The translations under genes were made by a program, and so were the position numbers. 64,000 bases of DNA, from assembly GCF_900114065.1 (NCBI RefSeq), contig NZ_FORS01000003.1, positions 496,001-560,000 of the forward strand, written 5' to 3'. Source of the DNA: Stutzerimonas kunmingensis (lineage in GTDB: Bacteria > Pseudomonadota > Gammaproteobacteria > Pseudomonadales > Pseudomonadaceae). The stretch's first letter is position 1. Each line of letters begins with the position of its first letter. This document shows, piece after piece, positions 8,290 through 16,768 of this stretch. The notes beneath the pieces were generated by a model. It was not told the origin of the DNA, searched no databases, and saw nothing but the letters and a program-made list of their open reading frames with translations.

Positions 8290-10044
8290 GTGGCATTGAC
8301 GATTCTCGGCCTTTCCGGCGCCCTCAGCCATGATCCTTCCGCTGCCCTCTACATCGACGGCAAGCTCATCGCTGCTGCCGAGGAGGAGCGCTTCGTGCGT
8401 GACAAGCATGCCAAGAACCGTATGCCTTACGAGTCCGCCAAGTTCTGCCTGGAGCAGGCCGGCATCAAGCCGAGCGACGTCGACGTGGTGGCGATTCCCT
8501 TCGCCCCCATCAGCATTTTCGAGAAAGCCCGTTGGCACTATGCCAAGCGCTACTGGTACGCGCCGGACCGCGCGCTCGACGCCATTCTCATGGGCAACCG
8601 TCGCTATTATCGCTACAAGAAACGCATCCAATGGTGCCTGCAGCAGCTTGGCTTCGATCTGAAAAAGGTCAAGCTGCAGCCGGTCGAGCATCACCTGGCC
8701 CACGCCTCCAGTGCCTACCACTGCTCCGGCTTCACCGAGAAGACCGCGATCATGGGCATCGACGGCAAGGGTGAGTACGCCACCACGTTCTTCGGCTGGG
8801 GCGAGAACGGCAGGATCCACAAGATCAAGGAATTCTACGATCCGGACTCGCTGGGCGGTCTGTACGGAGCGATCACCGAATACCTCGGCTTCGAGATGCT
8901 CGATGGCGAATTCAAAGTCATGGGCATGGCGCCCTACGGCGACGCGGCCAAGTACGATTTCTCTCGCTTGGCGAAATTTGAGAACGGCGAGCTGATCATC
9001 AACACCGATTACGCCAACGTTATCGGTTTCCGTCGCTACAAGGAAAACGGCAAGGGCTACTACTTCTCGCCCAAGCTGATCGACTGGCTCGGTCCCAAGC
9101 GCGAAGGCGACATCGCTGACGATCCTTACATCCACTACGCCGCCAGCATGCAGGCGCTGTTCGAGAAGCTGGCGCTGGAGATGATGGACTACTACCTGGG
9201 CGACATCATCCGCGAAACCGGCAAGATCGCTTTCGCCGGCGGCTGCGCGCTGAACGTCAAGCTGAACCAGAAGATCATTGCCCGCCCCGAAGTGAAGGAG
9301 CTGTTCGTTCAGCCCGCTTCCGGCGACGCCGGTACCGCGGTGGGTGCCGCCGCCTACGTCTCCCACCAGCGCGGCGTGCCGGTGGAAAAGATGGAACACG
9401 TCTACCTCGGTCCCTCCTACAGCAACGAGGACGTCATTGCTGCCTGCGCCCGCCACCCCAACAAGCCGGTGTGGCAGAAGATCGACGACGTCCCCGAGCG
9501 CATCGCCAAAATCATGGTCGATGGCAACCCGGTAGCCTGGTTCCAAGGGCGTATGGAGTTCGGTCCGCGCGCCCTCGGCGGCCGCTCCATCATCGGCTGC
9601 CCCAGCGTGCCGGGCGTGGCCGACCGCATCAACGAGCAGATCAAGTTCCGCGAGCGCTGGAGACCCTTCTGCCCCTCGATGCTCGATACCGTCGCGCCGC
9701 AGATGCTCAAGGTCGACCATCCCAGCCCCTTCATGACCTTCACCTTCGAGGTCAATGAAGGCTGGAAGGAGCGTGTCGGCGAAGTCGTCCACGAGGACGG
9801 CACCTCCCGCGCCCAGGTGCTCGAGCGCCAGCACAACCCGCGCTGGTATGACCTGATGGTCGAGCTGGAAAAACTCACCGGCAACGGCGTGTCCCTGAAC
9901 ACCTCGCTCAACCGCCGCGGCGAACCGATGATCTGCTCGCCGACCGATGCGCTGAACATGTTCTATGGGTCGGATCTGCAGTATCTGATCATGGAAGATA
10001 TTCTGGTGATCAAGGACGGGATGACTTGGCATGACGCCATCTAA
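8290..10044 (+). CDS. LPS core carbamoyltransferase
   Basis: A 584-residue member of the NodU/CmcH/TobZ carbamoyltransferase family, which transfers carbamoyl from carbamoyl phosphate, via a carbamoyl-AMP intermediate, to a hydroxyl. The Kae1-like N-terminal part has LGLSGALSHDPSAAL and the metal/adenylate-site histidines in VEHHLAHASSAYH. The C-terminal domain shows FGPRALGGRSIIG. The start is GTG at 8290, chosen because the protein then begins MALTILGLSG as in relatives. In P. aeruginosa LPS heptose II carries a 7-O-carbamoyl group and the homologous gene sits in the same place, so that substrate is a well-supported inference. It overlaps the next gene by 14 bases. Confidence 0.92.
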   Translation: MALTILGLSGALSHDPSAALYIDGKLIAAAEEERFVRDKHAKNRMPYESAKFCLEQAGIKPSDVDVVAIPFAPISIFEKARWHYAKRYWYAPDRALDAILMGNRRYYRYKKRIQWCLQQLGFDLKKVKLQPVEHHLAHASSAYHCSGFTEKTAIMGIDGKGEYATTFFGWGENGRIHKIKEFYDPDSLGGLYGAITEYLGFEMLDGEFKVMGMAPYGDAAKYDFSRLAKFENGELIINTDYANVIGFRRYKENGKGYYFSPKLIDWLGPKREGDIADDPYIHYAASMQALFEKLALEMMDYYLGDIIRETGKIAFAGGCALNVKLNQKIIARPEVKELFVQPASGDAGTAVGAAAYVSHQRGVPVEKMEHVYLGPSYSNEDVIAACARHPNKPVWQKIDDVPERIAKIMVDGNPVAWFQGRMEFGPRALGGRSIIGCPSVPGVADRINEQIKFRERWRPFCPSMLDTVAPQMLKVDHPSPFMTFTFEVNEGWKERVGEVVHEDGTSRAQVLERQHNPRWYDLMVELEKLTGNGVSLNTSLNRRGEPMICSPTDALNMFYGSDLQYLIMEDILVIKDGMTWHDAI

Positions 10045-11173
10045 GGCAAGATCCCCTGATGAGCCGTGGGTGCTGCAGTTCTGCCACGGCTATGACGGCC
10101 CCTTTCTGGATTGCGCTCGCCAGTACGCGGTGCTGTTCAAGAACACGCCGTATCGGGTGTGCACTGTCTACCTGACTGGTCAGCCCAGTGAGGAGGTCGA
10201 GCGTGGTTCGGCCTCCGATGAAGTGATCTTTCTTGGCTACGACAGCAAGGACGTGCGCGGGCTCAAGCTCGGTGCCATGCGTCGGCTGCGCGAGATCGTT
10301 GCCGGTCGCGACTTCCGTGTCTGCATTGCCCACCGCTTCAAGCCGATCTACATCGCCCTGTTGGCCACCCGCCTGCCGGTGATCGGCGTGCACCATGCCT
10401 TCGGCGTCTACCAGCGGCGCATGCGCCGCTGGTTCATCAACCGCTTCCGCTCCCGCCTGCTGCTGCTGGGCGTTTCCAATGCCGTGCGCGACGAGATGCG
10501 TAGTCATCTGCCGGGCTGGGAGCCAGAGCGCATCGAGACCCTGTACAACCGCATCGATGTCGCCGCGGTACAGGCCGAACAGGTGTCCCGCGAGGCTGCG
10601 CGCAAGTTCCTCGGCCTGCCGCAGGATGCCTGGGTGGTCGGCAACGTCGGTCGCCTGCATCCGGACAAGGACCAGGCTACCCTGATTCGCGGCTTCGCCC
10701 AGGCGCTGCCGCAACTGCCGCCAGGCAGCCTGCTGACGATCATGGGCTCGGGTCGCCTGGAGTCATCGCTGAAGGCGCTGGCTGCGGAGTTGGGCGTCGC
10801 CGAGCAGGTGCGCTTTCTCGGCCAGGTGCCTCGGGGGCGGCGCTATTTCAAGGCCTTCGACGTATTCGCCCTGACTTCCGACCACGAGCCGTTCGGCATG
10901 GTGCTGCTGGAGGCGATGGTCGCCGGCGTGCCGCTCATTGTCAGCAATTGCGGTGGTGGTAAGGAGGTGGTCGAGGGTGTCGGTGTTCTCTTTCCGCTGG
11001 GCGATGCCGGGGCTTTGGCCGAAGGCTTGGCGCGCATGTCCGCGCTGACGTCGGAGCAGTGCAGCCTGTGCGCTCGAATGATGATCCAGCGGCAGAGCGG
11101 TGTCTTCTCTGATGTGGCGGTACGCGCTCGTTTCTGGCAGTTGGATATGATCGCGTCTTTTACCCTGGCCTGA
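10031..11173 (+). CDS. wapH: GT4-family core glycosyltransferase (WapH-type)
   Basis: A 380-residue GT-B glycosyltransferase. The acceptor domain begins VLQFCHGYDGPFLDCARQYA. The donor domain has VGNVGRLHPDKDQATLI and EPFGMVLLEAMVAGVPLIV with the paired glutamates of retaining GT4 enzymes. It overlaps the carbamoyltransferase by 14 bases, so the two are co-translated. Position and sequence match the glycosyltransferase that follows the carbamoyltransferase in P. aeruginosa (wapH, proposed to add an outer-core hexose). The symbol rests on that synteny and recalled similarity. The linkage made here is not known. Confidence 0.75.
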   Translation: MTPSKARSPDEPWVLQFCHGYDGPFLDCARQYAVLFKNTPYRVCTVYLTGQPSEEVERGSASDEVIFLGYDSKDVRGLKLGAMRRLREIVAGRDFRVCIAHRFKPIYIALLATRLPVIGVHHAFGVYQRRMRRWFINRFRSRLLLLGVSNAVRDEMRSHLPGWEPERIETLYNRIDVAAVQAEQVSREAARKFLGLPQDAWVVGNVGRLHPDKDQATLIRGFAQALPQLPPGSLLTIMGSGRLESSLKALAAELGVAEQVRFLGQVPRGRRYFKAFDVFALTSDHEPFGMVLLEAMVAGVPLIVSNCGGGKEVVEGVGVLFPLGDAGALAEGLARMSALTSEQCSLCARMMIQRQSGVFSDVAVRARFWQLDMIASFTLA

Positions 11174-11226
11174 AGAGCCAGCGGCTCGTCAGGCACTATC
11201 TAGGCTGATTTGGAGTCCCCGGACGC

Positions 11227-11922
11227 ATGATTGCCCGGCTCAAGAATGAATACTGGAAGCGCTGGATCCGCCGGCATGGCTGCAAGGTGGCCAGCGGTAC
11301 CATGGCCATACGCAAGGGCAGCCGTCTCCATATCGAGGCCGGGGTCGAAATCGGGCATGTCCAGATGCTGTTCGGTGAGCTGAGCATTGGCGCCCGGACC
11401 TACATGCGCAGCGGTGGCGAACTGCAGAACGTCGCCGCCATCGGGCGCTTCTGCTCGATCGGCTCGAATGTGGTGCTGGGGCAGGAGCGCAATACGCACC
11501 CGACCCACTGGGTTAGCTCCCATCCGTTCCAGTATTCCGGAACCGCCTGGCATTACCAAGCGAGCGGCACGCCGGCCCGTATCGGGCACGATGTCTGGAT
11601 CGGGCGCGATGCCATGGTCATGGAAGGCGTGGAGATCGGCACCGGCTGCATCGTGGCGGCCCGATCGGTGGTTACCAAGAGCTTGCCGCCCTATTCGATC
11701 GCTGCAGGCGTTCCGGCCAGAGTGGTTGCGCAAAGGCATCCGGAATCCGTAGCGCAACAGCTGCTGAAGGCGAAATGGTGGGATATCCCTGTCGCTGATT
11801 TGGTCCAATTGCCGCTCAACAGTCCAGAGGTGTTTCTGAGAGCGCTCGGCGAGAGGAGCTTCACGGCCGGGAGCGAATTTCCAACACTGTGCATAACCCG
11901 GGAAGGCGGTCAGGTTCTATGA
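11227..11922 (+). CDS. Hexapeptide-repeat O-acyltransferase (CatB-related)
   Basis: A 231-residue left-handed beta-helix protein. Hexapeptide turns are visible from about residue 35 to 165 (for example IEAGVEIG, IGRFCSIGSNVVLG, IGHDVWIGRDAMVMEGVEIG). A likely catalytic histidine lies in the loop NTHPTHWVSSHPF, as in the CatB/xenobiotic acetyltransferase group. It probably O-acetylates a core or O-antigen sugar. In P. aeruginosa this spot holds mig-14 and a de-N-acetylase gene, neither of which is seen here, so the acetyltransferase is a lineage-specific replacement. Its stop overlaps the ATG of the next gene (ATGA). Confidence 0.82.
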   Translation: MIARLKNEYWKRWIRRHGCKVASGTMAIRKGSRLHIEAGVEIGHVQMLFGELSIGARTYMRSGGELQNVAAIGRFCSIGSNVVLGQERNTHPTHWVSSHPFQYSGTAWHYQASGTPARIGHDVWIGRDAMVMEGVEIGTGCIVAARSVVTKSLPPYSIAAGVPARVVAQRHPESVAQQLLKAKWWDIPVADLVQLPLNSPEVFLRALGERSFTAGSEFPTLCITREGGQVL

Positions 11923-12875
11923 GGCTCCTATTTCTTGTCCAGGCCGAGCAACGGGTCATTCTCGACCGCCTGTATGAAGGCATCGCCAGCCATTGTGACT
12001 GCGACCTGCGCTGGCTGAGCCGGGATGAGCAAGCGGATCTGCAGGGCTATTTCCGCCGCGAGGTGGATGTCGCCCGCTACGACCGGATTCTCTTCTTCCT
12101 GCGCTTCAAGCAGGAGATCCGCCAGGTCCCGTTCATCCGCAGCGTGCCGAACCTGGCGATCCTCGAGCACGACGCTTACCAGAACTACATTCCCTGCAAG
12201 TACACCGGCAAGTTCAGCCGGCACTATGCGAGGCTGCCGTGGGCGCGGGTGATCAGTTCGGGCTTCATGGTTAGCGAGCGGCTGCGCCAGGAAGGTTTCG
12301 ATGCGCACTTCGTGCCCAAGGGCTACGACCAGGCACTGCTGCGCGACCTATGGCTGGAGCGGGACCTCGAACTGGCCTTCGTCGGCAGCACCAAGAGCGG
12401 CGCCTACAGCGGACGCAAGGCCCTGCTGGACGAACTGGGAAAAGTGGAAAACTTGCTGGTGACCCGTACTCAGTCCGGCGAGGACTACCTCAATACCCTG
12501 AACCGCATCCGCTTCTTCGTCAGTGCCGATGTGGGCATGGGGGAGTACATGATCAAGAATTTCGAGGCTATGGCCTGCGGCTGCGTGCTCTTCGCCTACG
12601 ACCAGGGCGAGGCGGAGAACCGGGCCCTGGGCTTCGTCGACATGCACAATCTGGTGCTCTACCGCACGGTGGCCGATATCCAGGCGAAGCTGGCCGTCTT
12701 ACGGGCCGACCCGCAGCGGACCCAGGCCATCGCCAAGCGCGGCCGCGACCTGGTCACCGAGCGCTACAGTTTCGCGGCTCTGGGCAAGGCCATCGTCGAA
12801 GCGCTGGAGCCGCCCCTGCGCAGCCGGCCCGAGCCCGGCTGGCTGGATCGGCTGCGTTCGCGTCTGGGGGTGTGA
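11919..12875 (+). CDS. ssg: Cell-surface-sugar glycosyltransferase (Ssg-type)
   Basis: A 318-residue GT-B glycosyltransferase. The frame is open from 11889, but the ATG at 11919 overlaps the previous stop (ATGA) and gives the natural N-terminus MRLLFLVQAEQRVI. Visible segments are GYFRREVD, FFLRFKQEIRQVPFIR, AHFVPKGYDQALL and the C-terminal donor region GEYMIKNFEAMACGCVLFAYD, typical of glycosyltransferases with a Glyco_trans_1-like end. It resembles Pseudomonas Ssg, whose loss alters LPS, exopolysaccharide and phage sensitivity. The symbol is from recalled similarity and synteny. It is the last gene of the high-GC part of the cluster; the next gene abuts it. Confidence 0.75.
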   Translation: MRLLFLVQAEQRVILDRLYEGIASHCDCDLRWLSRDEQADLQGYFRREVDVARYDRILFFLRFKQEIRQVPFIRSVPNLAILEHDAYQNYIPCKYTGKFSRHYARLPWARVISSGFMVSERLRQEGFDAHFVPKGYDQALLRDLWLERDLELAFVGSTKSGAYSGRKALLDELGKVENLLVTRTQSGEDYLNTLNRIRFFVSADVGMGEYMIKNFEAMACGCVLFAYDQGEAENRALGFVDMHNLVLYRTVADIQAKLAVLRADPQRTQAIAKRGRDLVTERYSFAALGKAIVEALEPPLRSRPEPGWLDRLRSRLGV

Positions 12876-13748
12876 ATGGCTTCTCCACGGATCTGCCTCG
12901 TCATTCCCTATTTCGGTCGATGGCCTTTCTGGATGTCTTTTTTTCTGGAAAGTTGCCGCTATAACCCGAGTGTTGACTGGCTGCTGTTTAGTGATTGTGG
13001 CGTGCCGCCGAATTGCCCTCCGAATGTTCGTATTCGTGAAATTAGTTTTTCATCTTATTGCTCTCTGGTTTCCGCTCGCCTGAATATCGATTTTTCGCCG
13101 GCTAGCCCATATAAGCTCTGCGACCTAAAACCTGCGCTTGGGTACATTCATGAGTCCGAACTGGCTGGCTATGATTTTTGGGGGTTTGGTGATATCGATC
13201 TGGTTTATGGAGACCTGAGGCGGTACTTCTTCGACCAACGCCTGCAGCGCTATGATCTTTTGTCGACTCATGAGAGGCGGATTTCTGGACATTTATGCCT
13301 GCTGCGTAACGATGCGCAAATGCGTGGCACTTTTATGCGTGTTCCAGATTGGCAGAAAATGTTGGCTGTCGAAGTTCATCTGGCTTTCGATGAGAAAGCT
13401 TTTAGTCGCCTGTTTATCCGAGGCAAGAACTGGCCGGAGCCGATTCGAAATATCAGGGATAAATTCAATGTGCTCCGGCGCCACAGCGAGTTCTTGGAGG
13501 CGTTTAGTACACCCTATACAAGAATTCGATGGACTGATGGCAGTATGCGGTTTCCGCAGAGGTGGACCTGGAACAAGGGCAGCTTGCGTACTGATTTGGA
13601 TGGCGAGCGCGAGTTTCCATATTTTCATTTTATTACCTGGAAAAACACTCCGTGGAGAGGGCTTGCTGATTCCGATCGTGTTGCCTTACCCAATTTGGCC
13701 CGGGAGGATTGCTGGAGCATCAGTGAAAAAGGTTTTCATCCATGCTGA
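12876..13748 (+). CDS. DUF6625-type putative glycosyltransferase
   Basis: A 290-residue protein starting with ATG directly after the ssg stop. The N-terminus ICLVIPYFGRWPFWMSFF and the FGDIDLVYGDL segment (a D-x-D pattern around residue 110) resemble GT-A-fold glycosyltransferases, and the whole has the look of the DUF6625 family found in polysaccharide clusters. The donor, acceptor and linkage cannot be deduced. Base composition is sharply lower in GC than its neighbours: 25 of the 60 bases from 13021 are G or C, against 43 of 60 from 4261 in waaG. That marks the beginning of a segment that was probably acquired or exchanged. The family name is recalled, not computed. Confidence 0.7.
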   Translation: MASPRICLVIPYFGRWPFWMSFFLESCRYNPSVDWLLFSDCGVPPNCPPNVRIREISFSSYCSLVSARLNIDFSPASPYKLCDLKPALGYIHESELAGYDFWGFGDIDLVYGDLRRYFFDQRLQRYDLLSTHERRISGHLCLLRNDAQMRGTFMRVPDWQKMLAVEVHLAFDEKAFSRLFIRGKNWPEPIRNIRDKFNVLRRHSEFLEAFSTPYTRIRWTDGSMRFPQRWTWNKGSLRTDLDGEREFPYFHFITWKNTPWRGLADSDRVALPNLAREDCWSISEKGFHPC

Positions 13749-13784
13749 TGGATTCGGAAAGGAAAGCGAGCATTCGGAGATGTG

Positions 13785-14861
13785 ATGCTGGTTAACATAA
13801 TGTGGTGTTCCGGGTCGGCCTATGCCTCTGTTCATAAGGTGCATGAGCAATTGCTCACTGCGGCTGGATATGAAGGCGGGTATGAGAACTGGGTGCTTCA
13901 AGGCGATCCTTGCAGCGGCTCTCGTGCTTGGCATGTTCCGAGCCGAGTGCTGAAGAGGCGAGGTTTCAGAAGACTAACGCAATGGTTTTGGCGAAGGCGC
14001 ATCCTGCACGAACTGCAAGCAGTCGGCGCGCGGGTTCTCTTGATAGATGGTTTGGGTGTTGCGCGTTTTGTCTTGCCGCTTCTGAAGCAGAGCAAGAATC
14101 TGAAGGCTGTTGTGCTGTTTCACGGAGAGGTGCGAATACGTTCGGCTGACAATGCCATTTTCGGCGGCGTCCCGGCTGATCGGCTGCGTTTGGCCGCCGT
14201 TTCACAAACACTTGCTGCTGTAATTGCCGAGAGCTCGTGCTTGCCGGTAGCGGTGCTGCGTAGTGCGCTGGACCCTGAGCAGGTCGCCCGGCGTTTGCTA
14301 GGTCGATCTGCGGCGCGTAGCCGTTTGGGGCTTCCGGGTGATGCGGTAGTCTTCGGTGCCTTAGGCCGGCTGGTTGCGGAAAAGGGCTTCGATGTATTGA
14401 TCGAGGCCTTTGCCAAGGTCGCATGCGGCCATCCGCATTTGCATATGGTGGTTCTGGGAGAAGGAGAGCAACGGCCGCTGCTGCAGCAGCGTATTGCCTC
14501 CCTTGGGCTATCTAGGTGTGTACATTTGCCGGGCCATCTAGACGATGCGGCGACGTTGTATCGCGCTTTTGATTGGGTTGTGATGCCCTCTTACCGTGAG
14601 GGGCTGGGGTTGGTTCTGCAGGAAGCGGTAATTGCCCAGGTGCCTGTTGTGGCAAGTAATTTAACGGTATTTCGCGAGCAGCTCGGAGATTCGGCAATTT
14701 ATGTCGAGCCAGGTAGTGTTTCAGGCTGGCAAAAGGCTATTGAGCTATGTCTCGCACAATCTCCCGAGCAGGTGTCCCAGCGGCAGGGGCAGGTTCTTGC
14801 TGCTCAGCGCCAGTGGGCGAATTATCAGCATGCCGCTCGCAATCTTCTAGCTTGGCAATAG
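13785..14861 (+). CDS. GT4-family glycosyltransferase of the outer core (WapR position)
   Basis: A 358-residue GT-B protein. The donor-binding domain has ALGRLVAEKGFDVLIEAF, MVVLGEGEQRPLL and MPSYREGLGLVLQEAV with the E-x7-E pair. The N-terminal acceptor domain begins MLVNIMWCSGSAYASVHKVH. Both GTG (13782) and ATG (13785) could start it; ATG was chosen because GGAGA at 13776-13780 is then four bases away rather than one. In P. aeruginosa the equivalent position holds wapR, a rhamnosyltransferase that decides whether the core can accept O-antigen, but similarity is not enough to assign that. It ends 15 bases inside the convergent kinase-like gene. Composition is AT-richer than the upstream cluster. 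Confidence 0.78.
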   Translation: MLVNIMWCSGSAYASVHKVHEQLLTAAGYEGGYENWVLQGDPCSGSRAWHVPSRVLKRRGFRRLTQWFWRRRILHELQAVGARVLLIDGLGVARFVLPLLKQSKNLKAVVLFHGEVRIRSADNAIFGGVPADRLRLAAVSQTLAAVIAESSCLPVAVLRSALDPEQVARRLLGRSAARSRLGLPGDAVVFGALGRLVAEKGFDVLIEAFAKVACGHPHLHMVVLGEGEQRPLLQQRIASLGLSRCVHLPGHLDDAATLYRAFDWVVMPSYREGLGLVLQEAVIAQVPVVASNLTVFREQLGDSAIYVEPGSVSGWQKAIELCLAQSPEQVSQRQGQVLAAQRQWANYQHAARNLLAWQ

Positions 14862-15452
14862 TGCTTGGCCGAGCTCGGCAAAGGGGAATGTTTCGGACAA
14901 CCCCTCTCGTTCGAGGTAGCGATGAAAGTGGGCCAGATTGCGACGCCGCAATTGGGTCGACAATGACCGACGATAGAATTTCATGTCTGCTATGTCGATA
15001 AGTCCGAGTTCTCCTGACGGTGTTTTCACAATATTGCCAGGGTGCAGGGAGCGGAAGTACACGCCTTGGGTATAGAGGTTGCGAATAAAGCAGATTAATT
15101 CGGGCATGAGATCGCCCCATTCAAATCTCGGCGCCTTCGATAGCTGAAAGAGTGATTGCCCAGGCAGCGGCTTGTAGTGAACAGCTGTCAGTTCCGCTTG
15201 CTCCAGATTGAAGCGCGAAATAGGTTCCAGCGTGGGGATGCCGAGCTCCTTGAGGCGCTGCGCATTGTTGCAAAAGCTCTTGGAGTAGGGGCGAAACAAT
15301 GCAGATGAAAGTAGCCGCTTGCGGCGGAATATCTTCAGGAAAGTTCCGTCTGCGAGCTGATAGACCTTTGGGCCATGGCCGTCCGCCTCAATTAGCCGGG
15401 CTCCCTTAAGCATGTGGTCGAGCTGAAACTGCATTAGCTTTTTGCGTTGCAT
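14847..15452 (-). CDS. Kinase-like protein lacking the usual catalytic aspartate
   Basis: A 201-residue small kinase-fold protein, on the strand opposite to its neighbours. An N-lobe lysine is visible in GTFLKIFRRK (Lys40). The catalytic loop reads GVYFRSLHPGNIV, so where related InaA/RIO-type kinases have H-R-D-L-H-x-G-N this protein has F-R-S-L-H-P-G-N (Ser135). The metal-site GLIDIADMKF (Asp153) is kept. Similar proteins lie between wapR and the O-antigen ligase in other Pseudomonas and are sometimes labelled toluene-tolerance proteins. It overlaps the end of the glycosyltransferase by 15 bases and is divergent from waaL. It may be a pseudokinase or use another base. Start could also be the ATG at 15434. 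Confidence 0.75.
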   Translation of the reverse strand: MQRKKLMQFQLDHMLKGARLIEADGHGPKVYQLADGTFLKIFRRKRLLSSALFRPYSKSFCNNAQRLKELGIPTLEPISRFNLEQAELTAVHYKPLPGQSLFQLSKAPRFEWGDLMPELICFIRNLYTQGVYFRSLHPGNIVKTPSGELGLIDIADMKFYRRSLSTQLRRRNLAHFHRYLEREGLSETFPFAELGQALLPS

Positions 15453-15543
15453 GGCGGCGCGAGCTTGATCAAGGGGGATGTATCATACCCTTTGCTTTGC
15501 GTCGTTGGGGCAAGCATGATCGCCATCCCTGTGGAGAGGTTGA

Positions 15544-16752
15544 ATGCGAGTCAAGGCAAATACACTCATGATGGGCGATCTGGTGAACCTGCAGCGATGG
15601 TTGTGGTTGGGGCAGCTCTGGTTTCTGGCGATGCTTGCCTGGGCTCCAAGCAGCAAGCTGTATCAGCAGGGCTTGGTCGTGTTGCTATGGCTCCCTACAC
15701 TGGCGGCTGCTTGGATCTGGCGAAAGCAATGGGCTCAGCGGTGGCATTGCTGGCCTTCGGGATGGGTGCTGATGATGGGCCTGATGCTTTGGGCTGCCCT
15801 TACCCTGCTATGGAGCGACACGTCGCAACCCCTGCGCACGGTAAAGCATCTGCTTTACATCGCACTGTTCTGGCTCTCATTCGTATTGCTATATGGAGAC
15901 GCTCGCCGAGAAAGATCTCTTTACCGGCTACTCTGGCTCGCAGGATGGGGGCTCTCATTGGGCGCGTTAGCGAGTTTGCTGGTCTTTTATGGTGAGCAGG
16001 GCAACCCGCTGAATCATCGACTACGAGGTAGCGGAGGGCTGGAGCATCCGATTCTCGGTGGCTATGTGATAGGGGCAGCCATGGTTTGGTTGCTTGCATT
16101 GCTGCCAGAGCAAAGCAAGCTGCGGGGGCTTACGCTGGTTGCGGTGTTGCCCATGTTCATCTTCGTCGCCATGACCCAAAGTCGGGGCGCCTACTTGGCT
16201 GTGTTTGTTGCGATCCCCGTGCTTCTGTTGCTCGGTCGGACACGCATTCTTGGCTACGCGGTGGGTGCGATCGTGCTCGCGGGCGCCTTGGGCTGGTGGA
16301 TGTATGAGCCTCTGCTGATGGCGCGCGGCGCAAGTTATCGACCGGAGATTCTGTTGTCTGCTGCACAGATGGTTGCTGGCGCTCCTTGGGGTATCGGTGC
16401 CGGAACTGACTATGGCGTCAGGGTCGATACCGTCACTACGGTATTCGAGCACTCCCATAATCTGCCGCTGCATGTTGGAATCGAGCTTGGCTGGCCGGGA
16501 ATATTGATCTGGATGGTGCTGTGGTGCGCGGCGCTGCTCCGAGCCTGGAGGGCCCGTCGACAAGCTGTTGGGCGGTTGGTGTTTGTGCTGCTCGTCTATG
16601 CAGGAGTGGCGATGCAGTTCGATGCGGCAAGCCTCTGGGATACGCCCCGGGCGGAATGGTTTATCAGTTGGCTGCCGCTTGCATTGGCGTTCGCCATTTC
16701 GAGTTCCAAGAGGCCCAAGCCCGGTGTGATAGACTCCGCGCCCTCTCAATGA
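15544..16752 (+). CDS. waaL: O-antigen ligase
   Basis: A 402-residue polytopic inner-membrane protein with about ten or more hydrophobic segments. It joins undecaprenyl-linked O-polysaccharide to the finished lipid A-core on the periplasmic side. Family marks are FVAMTQSRGAYLAV in the Wzy_C region and the conserved histidine motif FEHSHNLPLHVGIELGWPG in the large periplasmic loop. The ATG at 15544 is preceded by GGAGAGG at 15533-15539. The gene is less GC-rich than msbA downstream and is divergent from the kinase-like gene. WaaL proteins are weakly conserved, so the call rests on topology, motifs and position just before msbA. Confidence 0.88.
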   Translation: MRVKANTLMMGDLVNLQRWLWLGQLWFLAMLAWAPSSKLYQQGLVVLLWLPTLAAAWIWRKQWAQRWHCWPSGWVLMMGLMLWAALTLLWSDTSQPLRTVKHLLYIALFWLSFVLLYGDARRERSLYRLLWLAGWGLSLGALASLLVFYGEQGNPLNHRLRGSGGLEHPILGGYVIGAAMVWLLALLPEQSKLRGLTLVAVLPMFIFVAMTQSRGAYLAVFVAIPVLLLLGRTRILGYAVGAIVLAGALGWWMYEPLLMARGASYRPEILLSAAQMVAGAPWGIGAGTDYGVRVDTVTTVFEHSHNLPLHVGIELGWPGILIWMVLWCAALLRAWRARRQAVGRLVFVLLVYAGVAMQFDAASLWDTPRAEWFISWLPLALAFAISSSKRPKPGVIDSAPSQ

Positions 16753-16768
16753 TTGACGAAATTTCAAG

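Noticed and set aside
8284..10032. 582-codon frame opposite the carbamoyltransferase gene
   Set aside because: It is a full-length mirror of the carbamoyltransferase, His/Val-rich without motifs.
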